A stretch of DNA of 6,188 nucleotides from Bacteroidaceae bacterium (GCA_017548225.1 JAFYMV010000148.1:1-6188); one strand, 5' to 3'. Positions 1 to 6,188 are shown, numbered from the stretch's first letter. Program-made: numbers and translations. Notes: generated by a model from the letters alone, not told the origin.

Positions 1-2403
1 GGACTCACCGCAAAGGCGCAGACAACAATCACCTTCGATAGCGACGACTATAAGAAGGTAGGCGTTTATGATACATGGGAGCAGAGCCCCTTCCGCACAG
101 GAGCGCTCAAAGGTAATGCTGCCGTAGCTGATAACCCCAGCACAGAGGTTGACGAAGTACTCGGCGAGGCACCCAACAGTACGGGCAAGGTAGTGGCCTT
201 GCAGCGTAGCCGCTATGGTAGTAATACCTACGGTGTGCGCATCGACTTGAAGGAGCCTATCCGCGTAACCAAGAACTTGCAGTACATCCATGTGATGACT
301 TACCTTAAGGACAAACCTGCTGATAGCCGCATGATGGTCATCGGTCTCGGTAAGCGCATCGAGGATAGCTGGAGCTGGCAGACAGGCGAGGAGGAACAGT
401 TCTGGTCAGCGACTACCGTCAATGTGAAGCCCAAAGATGGATGGCAGGATATCGTGGTAAGCTTCAAGGGCTTCTCATACTCAAAGGCTGAGAATGAGAC
501 TAGCGGTATCGACATCTACTCGCTCGTTATCGTACCCGATGTGCGCTCACCGCATGCTGATGAGGCTGACTGGGTGGCTTACTTCGACGAAATCGTTGTG
601 GATAACAACCCTGACAAGCGCTTCTCTACTGAAGTATATGCCCTCACTTATGGTGAAGATGCCGACGCAACACGCAACGACCGTAAGCTGAATAGCGTAG
701 GCCTTACCGTAGGCGACAAGAACTATCAGGCTACTACACGCAGCGGCAAGGTGTACTCTAACAACACCACTACCAGCGTGTTCTCTGCTAAGGCAGGCAC
801 AGAGGTGCAGCCCACATTCAGCTATTCGGGCACATGGATGAGCGGATATGTATATGTAGACTGGGGTTGCGATGGTCTCTTCAACTCTTCACTCAACGAT
901 AATGGTACTCCTGCCGAAGGTAGTGATGTAGTGAGCTACAATGCTGCACAGATCAATGGTACATGGTACAAGAGCGATGGTACAACAACTAGTAATGGTA
1001 ACACCATCGGTCAAGGCGTGCCCAAGTTTACTATTCCCGCAGGTACTCCCGAAGGCCTCTATCGCATGCGCTACAAGGTGGATTGGGACAACATCAACCC
1101 TGCAGGTGGAAGCACAATTGTATCTGACGGTGGTGCGCTCATTGACCTCATGCTCGATGTACATGGCGATAAGGTGACTGTAAACGCTTCGCAGCTCAAT
1201 GGTGATATCGTGTTGGCCGCTGATAATAGCGTATTGCAGAACTATGTGATGGATTACGCACAGCCTTTGACCGTGAAGATTATTCCTGAGAATGGCTTCG
1301 TACAGTATGGCTTCACCCTCAAGTATGGTTACAATGTGAACGCAAAGGATCAGCTTGACGATAAGGGCAATCCCAACTGGATCAAGGTGGTTGTTCCCTT
1401 CGATGAAATTAATGCTGATGGCACCTATACCATCCCTGCAGAGTATCTGCGCGGTGGCAAGGTGAGCATTGCTGGTGATATGCAGCAGGTATGGCGCTAC
1501 ACCGTCAAGATTACTGGTGATGAAGGCAAGGGTGGCGTATCATATGGTAAGATTGAGGCGAAGGATGGTAGCACACTTGAGGTTACCCAGTTCTTCGGCA
1601 AAGATCAGCTCGTAGTAAAACCCGTTGAAGGTCTCACCGCTGTATTGACCATTGACAATAACAAGAAGGTGGTGAAGGTAGAGTACAAGAAGATTCAGGA
1701 GTATCGCCAAATCTCTTCACTCTCTGAACTCAACAATGAGGCTTTCTATCATATCACCGCAAAGAGCGGCGAGGGTTACTTGGCTTGGAACACCACAATC
1801 ACTGATACCTATGTGAGCTTGCGTGGTGTAACCAATACCTCATACAATAAGGAGCCCTCAAATACTGCTGTTGCTAACATCTATAAAGAGGAGGTAACCC
1901 CTTTTGATTTGACCGTCGTGTGGCAGATTATCTTGGAAGATGGTAAGTATTATCTCTATCAGCCTGCAAAGAAAGAGTATGTTACTCGTATAAACGATAG
2001 AGACTATGGATTTACTGCCGAAAAGACAGCTCTCGATGCAATCCGCGACAATGGCGACGGTACATTCGGTTTCCACGCAGGTGGTGGTTATAGTGACAAC
2101 TCTACTTTGTTCGCGTGTATCGTAACCAACGAAGCAGCAAGCGCCGTACGCAACTGGACATACTCTGACCACGGCTCTATATTCTACATCTACGAGAATC
2201 CCAACATTGACCTCAGTGCTGGTGAAGAAGGTGAAGATGAAGGTGAAAAAGAGGAAGAAGGTGAAGAAGAGGATGATAGCGTTGATCAGGTAATCGTAGG
2301 GAATGCTTGCACAAGCATCTACAACCTACAAGGACAAAAGCTTGCAACATTGCCCGCATCAGGTGTTGTTATTGTGAACAATAAGAAAATCTGCATCAAG
2401 TAA
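1..2403 (+). CDS. Secreted multidomain glycan-binding-like protein with T9SS-like C-terminal tail (5' partial)
   Basis: The frame is open from base 1, giving 800 visible residues before TAA (followed at once by TAG). The GTG at 193 is not the real start, because the 64 codons before it read as good protein. Residues 1-7 (GLTAKAQ) look like a signal-peptide end with an A-x-A|Q cleavage site, so only about 15-20 residues should be missing. By eye the modules are: residues 8-205, a jellyroll-like domain ending in WVAYFDEIVVDN; about 210-390, a GEVED-like beta domain with YVYVDWGCDGLF and YRMRYKVDW; about 391-565, Ig/FN3-like repeats; about 567-737, a possible beta-trefoil-like module (YLAWNT, YYLYQPAKKEYV). 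A Glu/Asp/Gly linker follows, then a tail with IYNLQGQKL and VVIVNNKKICIK, resembling type IX secretion type-A sorting domains. No catalytic domain is recognisable. It is probably a surface or secreted glycan-binding protein. Export is fairly certain; the domain names are inference. Confidence 0.8.
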   Translation, partial: GLTAKAQTTITFDSDDYKKVGVYDTWEQSPFRTGALKGNAAVADNPSTEVDEVLGEAPNSTGKVVALQRSRYGSNTYGVRIDLKEPIRVTKNLQYIHVMTYLKDKPADSRMMVIGLGKRIEDSWSWQTGEEEQFWSATTVNVKPKDGWQDIVVSFKGFSYSKAENETSGIDIYSLVIVPDVRSPHADEADWVAYFDEIVVDNNPDKRFSTEVYALTYGEDADATRNDRKLNSVGLTVGDKNYQATTRSGKVYSNNTTTSVFSAKAGTEVQPTFSYSGTWMSGYVYVDWGCDGLFNSSLNDNGTPAEGSDVVSYNAAQINGTWYKSDGTTTSNGNTIGQGVPKFTIPAGTPEGLYRMRYKVDWDNINPAGGSTIVSDGGALIDLMLDVHGDKVTVNASQLNGDIVLAADNSVLQNYVMDYAQPLTVKIIPENGFVQYGFTLKYGYNVNAKDQLDDKGNPNWIKVVVPFDEINADGTYTIPAEYLRGGKVSIAGDMQQVWRYTVKITGDEGKGGVSYGKIEAKDGSTLEVTQFFGKDQLVVKPVEGLTAVLTIDNNKKVVKVEYKKIQEYRQISSLSELNNEAFYHITAKSGEGYLAWNTTITDTYVSLRGVTNTSYNKEPSNTAVANIYKEEVTPFDLTVVWQIILEDGKYYLYQPAKKEYVTRINDRDYGFTAEKTALDAIRDNGDGTFGFHAGGGYSDNSTLFACIVTNEAASAVRNWTYSDHGSIFYIYENPNIDLSAGEEGEDEGEKEEEGEEEDDSVDQVIVGNACTSIYNLQGQKLATLPASGVVIVNNKKICIK
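2221..2277 (+). repeat. In-frame purine-rich repeat coding for the acidic linker
   Basis: Four consecutive units each begin GGTGAA and have lengths of 9, 12, 18 and 18 bases (starts at 2221, 2230, 2242 and 2260). They encode G-E-E, G-E-D-E, G-E-K-E-E-E and G-E-E-E-D-D. All units are multiples of three, so gain or loss of a unit keeps the frame. The segment separates the last folded module from the C-terminal sorting-type tail and is probably a flexible, highly charged spacer. Confidence 0.75.
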
Positions 2404-2459
2404 TAGCGCTTTTTATAGCACATTGCATATTCTAATTGAATAGCAAAGAGCTCCAGAAG

Positions 2460-2491
2460 AATCCCTCCGACCACTCGGAGGGATTTTCTTT
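2460..2491 (+). terminator. Rho-independent terminator after the secreted-protein gene
   Basis: An 11-bp perfect stem pairs 2460-2470 (AATCCCTCCGA) with 2475-2485 (TCGGAGGGATT) across the loop CCAC. The 3' side runs into a T-rich tract (TTTTCTTT). It lies 57 bases after the stop codon and closes that transcription unit. Confidence 0.9.
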
Positions 2492-2614
2492 ATACTATTA
2501 TATATATCATACTACTATTATGTTATACTACGCACCGCCAGTTCATGTCATCTGCAGAGCAAGTCCCCCCGCCCTAACCAAGTGAACAAGGCGGAAAATA
2601 AATAATGGAGTAGA

Positions 2615-2646
2615 CTTGTATTTTCACTCGGCATTCACTACCTTTG
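2615..2646 (+). promoter_or_regulatory. Bacteroidetes-type promoter for the tRNA-Arg gene
   Basis: The -7 box TACCTTTG at 2639-2646 matches TAnnTTTG, the Bacteroidetes sigma-ABfr consensus. A -33-like CTTG lies at 2615-2618 with a 20-base spacer. Transcription would begin near 2651-2654, about ten bases before the tRNA. Confidence 0.75.
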
Positions 2647-2663
2647 CATTCATAAACGAAAAA

Positions 2664-2737
2664 GGTTCCGTAGCTTAGCTGAATAGAGCGTCAGATTCCG
2701 GTTCTGAAGGTCGTGGGTTTGAATCCCACCGGGATCA
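2664..2737 (+). tRNA. tRNA-Arg (anticodon CCG)
   Basis: A full cloverleaf can be folded by hand. The acceptor stem is GGTTCCG (2664-2670) with CGGGATC (2730-2736), including two G-U pairs. The D-stem is GCTT/GAGC. The anticodon stem TCAGA/TCTGA encloses the loop TTCCGGT with anticodon CCG at 2698-2700, which reads CGG (Arg). The variable loop AGGTC has five bases, and the T-stem is GTGGG/CCCAC. The discriminator is A at 2737. CCA is not encoded (CTG follows), so it must be added by nucleotidyltransferase. U8-A14 and G15-C48 are normal, but position 19 is A and position 56 is U instead of G and C. The gene stands alone between its own promoter and terminator. Confidence 0.95.
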
Positions 2738-2748
2738 CTGAATGAGAG

Positions 2749-2774
2749 AGAGGGGTTGTTCCCTCTTTTTTTTT
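2749..2774 (+). terminator. Rho-independent terminator of the tRNA gene
   Basis: The stem AGAGGG (2749-2754) pairs with CCCTCT (2761-2766) around the loop GTTGTT and can extend outward by A-T and G-T pairs. It runs into nine consecutive T residues (2766-2774). It begins 12 bases after the tRNA end. Confidence 0.9.
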
Positions 2775-2795
2775 GTTAACAAAATTTGGCTAACA

Positions 2796-2827
2796 TTTCT
2801 TAAATAGAAATAAAATACCTACCTTTG
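2796..2827 (+). promoter_or_regulatory. Promoter of the permease-acyltransferase operon
   Basis: TACCTTTG at 2820-2827 is the same -7 box as at the tRNA promoter. The best-spaced -33 element is the weak TTTC at 2796-2799 (20-base spacer); a perfect TTTG at 2785-2788 is too far away (31 bases). Transcription would start near 2832-2835, leaving a leader of about 50 bases before ATG 2882. No other -7 box of this type is visible ahead of the two downstream genes. Confidence 0.7.
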
Positions 2828-2834
2828 ACCCAAA

Positions 2835-2861
2835 TTGTTCGTCGAAAGTTCTGCAGAACAA
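2835..2861 (+). promoter_or_regulatory. Palindromic element in the operon leader (candidate operator or hairpin)
   Basis: A perfect 12-base palindrome, GTTCTGCAGAAC, lies at 2848-2859. An overlapping dyad pairs TTGTTC (2835-2840) with GAACAA (2856-2861). Both fall just after the predicted transcription start. They could bind a dimeric repressor as DNA or form a small hairpin in the mRNA. The regulator is unknown. Confidence 0.35.
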
Positions 2862-2881
2862 AGGCGAAAAAACTAAAGACT

Positions 2882-4282
2882 ATGTCAAATACTAATGGTA
2901 AATTTAAGCGTTCGATGCGCCCTGTAGATGTATGGGCATTGGCATTGGGTGCTATTATCGGTTGGGGCTGCTTCGTGCTCCCTGGCAATGCGTTCCTACC
3001 GAAAGCTGGTCCTGCGGGCACAGCATTGGGCATGCTCATCGGAGCAGCATTGATTATCGTGATAGCTTTGAGCTATGGTTATCTCATTCGTAAGTTTCCC
3101 GTCAGCGGAGGTGAATTTATCTATACCAAAGAGGCTATAGGCAAGCGCAATGCGTTCGTCTGCGGCTGGGGTATGATATTGGCTTATTGGAGCCTTATCC
3201 CGCTCAATGCTACGGCTTTAGCACTTATCAGTCGCTACCTGTTTCCGGGTGTCGTACAAATAGGCAAGCTATATGAGGTAGCAGGTTGGGATGTGTATGC
3301 CGGTGAGGTGGTATTGGCTTCGGCCTTCATCATCATCATGGCACTTGTCAACATTCGCGGCATCAAGCAGGCGGCATGGTTGCAGACCGCTATCTCGCTC
3401 ACCCTCGTAGGCTGTATCTGCCTCATTACCTTCCTGGTGATGGGCAAGGCCGACTGGAGCAACTTGGCACCAGGCTTCCCCGATGGAGTGAACTGGTGGA
3501 GTGGCGTGTTCAGCATCGTAGCTATGGCTCCGTGGGCCTTCATTGGCTTCGACTGCATACCGCAGAGTGCCGAAGAGTACAACTTTGACCATAAGAAATC
3601 GACCCGAATCATGATATTGGCCATACTCATAGCTGCACTGCTCTATATCGCCATGTGCACGGTGACCGCCACAGGTCTCATGCCCTGGCAAGAGCTGCTC
3701 GCCCTGAATCAGAACTGGGAAACAGGCTATGTGGTGCGCAACACCTTCGGGCTGTTTGGCCTTATCTTCCTCGGCACAGCCATGTTCTGCGCCGTAATGT
3801 CGGGTATGAACGCCTTCTATATCTCTACCTCACGCCTCATGTATGCGATGGCCGATGAGGGCAGCTTGCCCGCCTTCTTCAAGCAGATGTCGCCCAAGCA
3901 CGGCACACCGCGCAACACCATTCTCTTCACTATGGCAGCCAGCTTGTTTGCCCCTTGGTTTGGCCGTGAGATACTGCTGTGGATTGTCGATATGACCAGC
4001 GTTGGCGCAGCCATCGTATTCGCCTACACCACCGCTTCGGCAGCCATTATGGCACGCAAGGTGGGCGACACACGCCAGGTGTGGATAGGCATCTTGGGCT
4101 GCTTGTGCTCACTATTCTTCCTGTCGCTGCTCATTATACCCGGCATGCCCGGCTACCTCTCACTGCAGAGCCGTGTGATATTGCTGGTATGGATTGCCGT
4201 CGGATTTGCTTTTTATTGGATGATTCGTAAGAACTATGGAGAAATACAACGAAAGAGAAAGCTATCTCCTCGATTTAAATAA
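2882..4282 (+). CDS. APC-superfamily amino acid permease
   Basis: This is a 466-residue inner-membrane transporter with about 12 hydrophobic segments, the usual length and topology for the APC superfamily. Family marks include GAIIGWGCFVLPG in TM1 (residues 23-35, the unwound glycine-rich substrate site), FPVSGGEFIYTKEAIG after TM2 (72-87), GFDCIPQSAEE in TM6 (222-232), SRLMYAMADEGSLP in the loop after TM8 (317-330) and HGTPRN (340-345). A TTG 19 codons upstream (2825) would lie inside the promoter -7 box, so ATG 2882 is chosen. The N-terminus is short and basic, and the C-terminus is a basic tail (RKRKLSPRFK). The gene is first in the cluster, and its last 47 bases overlap the acyltransferase gene, which suggests translational coupling. 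It probably imports amino acids by cation symport or exchange; the substrate cannot be read from sequence. Confidence 0.88.
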   Translation: MSNTNGKFKRSMRPVDVWALALGAIIGWGCFVLPGNAFLPKAGPAGTALGMLIGAALIIVIALSYGYLIRKFPVSGGEFIYTKEAIGKRNAFVCGWGMILAYWSLIPLNATALALISRYLFPGVVQIGKLYEVAGWDVYAGEVVLASAFIIIMALVNIRGIKQAAWLQTAISLTLVGCICLITFLVMGKADWSNLAPGFPDGVNWWSGVFSIVAMAPWAFIGFDCIPQSAEEYNFDHKKSTRIMILAILIAALLYIAMCTVTATGLMPWQELLALNQNWETGYVVRNTFGLFGLIFLGTAMFCAVMSGMNAFYISTSRLMYAMADEGSLPAFFKQMSPKHGTPRNTILFTMAASLFAPWFGREILLWIVDMTSVGAAIVFAYTTASAAIMARKVGDTRQVWIGILGCLCSLFFLSLLIIPGMPGYLSLQSRVILLVWIAVGFAFYWMIRKNYGEIQRKRKLSPRFK

Positions 4283-5093
4283 GATGTTGGGCCCGAAGCT
4301 GCGCAAGAAACTGCCCCGCTTCGTCATCAACTTCCTCAAGCGCCGCATCCACCAGGACGAGGCCAATCATGTCATCATGACAGTAGAGCACTACAAAGGC
4401 GTAAAGTTCTTTGACGAGGCGCTCAACTATCTCGACATCACCTACCGCATCCGTGGCGAAGAGCATCTGGCTACCGGTACCGACAAGAAGTACATCTTCG
4501 TGTGCAACCACCCGCTCGGAGGCCCCGAAGCACTGATTATCGGTTCTATCTTCCACCGCCTGTATGGCGAGGGATTTCAGGTACCCGTAACGCCCATTAT
4601 GGCCAATCTGAAACCATTGTCCGAGTTCTTCACCCCCGTAAACAACCTCTCTTCCAAGCAGAGCCGCGACCTTGGGGAGCGCATTGCCAAGATGTTCACC
4701 TCTGACCAGCAGGTAGTGGTATTTCCTGCCGGACTCTGTGCCAAGAAGGTCAAGGGCAAGGTTACCGAGATGCCATGGAAGAAGATGTTTGTCACCCAAG
4801 CCCGCCGCTACGAGCGCGATGTAGTGCCCGTACACATGTCGGGGCATAACTCACGCTGGTACTTCTTCCTCTCGAAGTTGAGCAAGTTTCTCGGCTTGAA
4901 GATAAATATCGGTATGCTATACCTCGTAGACGAACTGTTCAAGCAGCGCGGCAACGAGTTTGTCATCACCTTTGGCGAGCCTATCCCCTATACCACCTTC
5001 GACAAGTCAAAGAGCGACCGTGAGTGGGCATCCGAAGTGCAAGAGCGTGTGAAGGCCCTGTCAGTAGGCAATGGCTGCGTGCCGAATATGTAA
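4236..5093 (+). CDS. glsA: PlsC-like lysolipid O-acyltransferase, probable glycine-lipid GlsA
   Basis: The 285-residue protein belongs to the PlsC/LPLAT acyltransferase superfamily. Motif I is NHPLGGPE (91-98), with the catalytic His and an acidic partner. The acceptor-site motif is VVFPAGLCAKK (161-171), and a later VVPVHMSGHNS (196-206) fits the family's VP motif. The N-terminal stretch LLDLNKML and PRFVINFLKRRIHQDE are typical of the Bacteroidales form. This supports ATG 4236, although it overlaps the permease by 47 bp; ATG 4284 just after the permease stop is the alternative but would remove LLDLNK. In Bacteroides, GlsA adds a second acyl chain to the hydroxyl of an N-(3-hydroxyacyl)glycine made by GlsB. 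The adjacent GlsB-like gene is the main reason for choosing this role over phosphatidic acid synthesis. The acidic residue of motif I is Glu98 rather than the usual Asp. Confidence 0.8.
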   Translation: MEKYNERESYLLDLNKMLGPKLRKKLPRFVINFLKRRIHQDEANHVIMTVEHYKGVKFFDEALNYLDITYRIRGEEHLATGTDKKYIFVCNHPLGGPEALIIGSIFHRLYGEGFQVPVTPIMANLKPLSEFFTPVNNLSSKQSRDLGERIAKMFTSDQQVVVFPAGLCAKKVKGKVTEMPWKKMFVTQARRYERDVVPVHMSGHNSRWYFFLSKLSKFLGLKINIGMLYLVDELFKQRGNEFVITFGEPIPYTTFDKSKSDREWASEVQERVKALSVGNGCVPNM

Positions 5094-5100
5094 GAAAACA

Positions 5101-5127
5101 CCTCCCCAACCCCTCCCGAGGAGGGGC
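5101..5127 (+). repeat. C-rich inverted repeat, copy 1 (intergenic)
   Basis: It begins CCTCCCCAACCCCTCCC and ends GGAGGGGC, starting 7 bases after the upstream stop codon. It matches the reverse complement of 5206-5232 at 23 of 27 positions. Internally it can fold as CCCCTCC (5110-5116) with GGAGGGG (5120-5126) around a CGA loop. No T-run follows, so it is not a standard terminator. Confidence 0.8.
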
Positions 5128-5168
5128 TTATTACGGGTGAATGCCCTTACTAATTATTAAGATATCAA

Positions 5169-6188
5169 ATGAACAATAATATGAACACTTCAGCGATGCC
5201 TGAAAGCCTCTCTTTGGGAGGGGTTGGCGAGGCCCTTCCCCCTATCATTCCCCCCGTAGATGTAGAGCTCCTCAAGAGCGAACTCAATGAGAGCACCTTC
5301 CTGCGCACCACCAACCGTGGCGACAACGAACTCTATGTAATAAACAATGAGACAGCCCCCAATGTGCTGCGCGAGATAGGCCGCCTGCGCGAAGTATCAT
5401 TCCGCGCTGTAGGCGGAGGCAGTGGCACCGAGTGCGACCTCGACCACTTTGACCTTGAGGACAAGGCCTGTTTCCAACTTATCGTGTGGAACCCCGAAGC
5501 CGATGAGATTATCGGTGGCTACCGCTTTACCCGCTGGAAGATGGCATCGTTCCACGAGAATGGTCAGCCCTATGTGAACACCGAACATCTTTTCGACTTC
5601 TCGCAGAAGTTCATCGACAACGAGTTTCCCCACTGCATCGAGATGGCTCGCGCCTTCGTGCAGCCCAAATACCAGAGTGCAGCAGGTGGCCGCAAGGCCC
5701 TCTTCGCCCTTGACAACCTATGGGATGGTATTGGCGGACTCGTGGCTACCGACCCCACCGTAAAGTATCTCTCAGGCAAGGTTACCATCTACAAGACCAG
5801 TCCCGAGATGAGTCGCAAGGCGATGATCTACTACCTCGACATGAGCTTTGGCGACCGCGAGGGCCTCATCACCTCTAAGAATCCCGAGACCTGCACTCCC
5901 GAGCAGGCCGCCTTCTTCAAGGAGATGTTCACCGGTGCCGACTACAAGGAGAACTACGCCATTCTCAATAACTATGTAAAGTCATTGGACGACAATATTC
6001 CCCCGTTCATACATCTGTACATCGGTCTCTCTCCCACAATGAAGACCTTCGGTACCACCTTTGATCCCGACTTTGGCGACTGCTACGACACGGCCATGAT
6101 GATCACCGCAAAAGATATCTACCCCGACAAGTACAAGCGCTACATGGAGTCGTACGAGAGATGCAAGGAGTATCCGAGAAAGGGATAA
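5169..6188 (+). CDS. glsB: GNAT-family N-acyltransferase, probable glycine-lipid synthase GlsB (OlsB-like)
   Basis: The 339-residue protein resembles OlsB/GlsB-type GNAT acyltransferases, which move a 3-hydroxyacyl chain from acyl-ACP to an amino acid amine (glycine in Bacteroides). The visible core is APNVLREIGRLREVSFR (63-79), VGGGSGTECDLDHFD (81-95), QLIVWNPEADEIIGGYRF (103-120), CIEMARAFVQPKYQ (156-169, the OlsB-like E-x-x-R-x-x-V-x-P strand), and ALFALDNLWDGIG (177-189). The protein is probably cytoplasmic or membrane-associated. It ends with TAA at the last window base. It lies 75 bases after glsA, and no separate promoter is visible. The first 25 or so residues (including ESLSLGGVGEA) are not part of the enzyme fold and are encoded partly by an inverted repeat. 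Family-like sequence starts near IIPPVDVELL. In-frame starts at 5169, 5181 and 5196 all lie upstream of the repeat. Database entries often call such proteins 'hemolysin'. Confidence 0.85.
   Translation: MNNNMNTSAMPESLSLGGVGEALPPIIPPVDVELLKSELNESTFLRTTNRGDNELYVINNETAPNVLREIGRLREVSFRAVGGGSGTECDLDHFDLEDKACFQLIVWNPEADEIIGGYRFTRWKMASFHENGQPYVNTEHLFDFSQKFIDNEFPHCIEMARAFVQPKYQSAAGGRKALFALDNLWDGIGGLVATDPTVKYLSGKVTIYKTSPEMSRKAMIYYLDMSFGDREGLITSKNPETCTPEQAAFFKEMFTGADYKENYAILNNYVKSLDDNIPPFIHLYIGLSPTMKTFGTTFDPDFGDCYDTAMMITAKDIYPDKYKRYMESYERCKEYPRKG
5206..5232 (-). repeat. C-rich inverted repeat, copy 2 (inside glsB)
   Basis: Read on the minus strand, this segment matches copy 1 (5101-5127) at 23 of 27 positions, including the uninterrupted block CCAACCCCTCCC. 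It falls in codons 13-22 of glsB and encodes most of ESLSLGGVGEA. It can fold on itself as CCTCTC (5207-5212) with GGGAGG (5216-5221), with one G-U pair. Confidence 0.8.

Noticed and set aside
193..195. GTG as start of the first protein
   Set aside because: The frame is open upstream to base 1 and encodes a plausible signal-peptide end and domain sequence, so the gene starts before the window.
2569..2594. CCGCC/GGCGG inverted repeat upstream of the tRNA promoter
   Set aside because: The stem is only 5 bp with a 16-base loop and has no T-run or associated motif; this is within chance for a 260-base intergenic stretch.
2404..2663. Possible small gene between the secreted-protein gene and the tRNA
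   Set aside because: The stretch holds the terminator, an A/T-rich segment and the tRNA promoter; no coding frame of convincing length or composition is visible.
2825..2881. TTG start giving the permease 19 extra residues
   Set aside because: The TTG lies inside the predicted -7 promoter box, so it would not be transcribed; the extra residues are very basic and unlike the family.
2738..2881. Integrated element at the tRNA 3' end
   Set aside because: tRNA genes are common integration sites, but no integrase gene or duplicated copy of the tRNA 3' end occurs in the window.
3235..3691. Long minus-strand open frames within the permease and acyltransferase genes
   Set aside because: They are mirror frames of well-supported coding genes and encode low-plausibility proteins with no recognisable motif, promoter or start context.
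5110..5126. GC-rich hairpin after glsA as an intrinsic terminator
   Set aside because: It is followed by CTTATTACG and not by a T-run, and the same sequence recurs inverted inside glsB, so a repeat explains it better.

Overview
The window looks like chromosomal DNA from a gut- or oral-type Bacteroidales bacterium, probably Prevotellaceae or a close relative. Four signs agree. Two promoters carry the Bacteroidetes -7 box TAnnTTTG. The first gene ends in a type IX-secretion-like C-terminal tail. Start codons sit behind A/T-rich leaders without clear Shine-Dalgarno sequences. The last two genes resemble the glycine-lipid acyltransferase pair known from Bacteroides.

Layout, all on the + strand. 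(1) Positions 1-2403 hold a large exported multidomain protein. Its 5' end is cut by the window edge, and the reading frame is open from base 1. The first visible residues look like the end of a signal peptide. The rest is a series of beta-rich, probably carbohydrate-binding modules, an acidic low-complexity linker and a C-terminal sorting-type tail. A strong intrinsic terminator follows (2460-2491). (2) A stand-alone tRNA-Arg(CCG) gene lies at 2664-2737 with its own promoter and terminator. (3) A three-gene cluster starts at a promoter near 2820-2827. It holds an APC-family amino acid permease (2882-4282), a PlsC-like O-acyltransferase (4236-5093, overlapping the permease by 47 bp) and a GNAT-family N-acyltransferase (5169-6188, stop codon at the window edge). 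The last two match the GlsA/GlsB pair that makes N-acyl, O-acyl glycine lipids. The permease may supply an amino acid, but that link is inference from gene order.

The most unusual structure is a C-rich 27-bp repeat present as two inverted copies (5101-5127 and 5206-5232). They flank the glsB start codon, and the second copy lies inside the glsB reading frame. It appears to have added roughly 25 residues to the N-terminus, and it could fold the start region of the mRNA into a long stem-loop. Other points of interest are a compensated A19-U56 tertiary pair in the tRNA, a palindrome in the permease leader and a purine-rich in-frame repeat coding for the acidic linker. I found no CRISPR array, transposase, integrase or obvious defence system. 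Most of the window is ordinary core Bacteroidales sequence.
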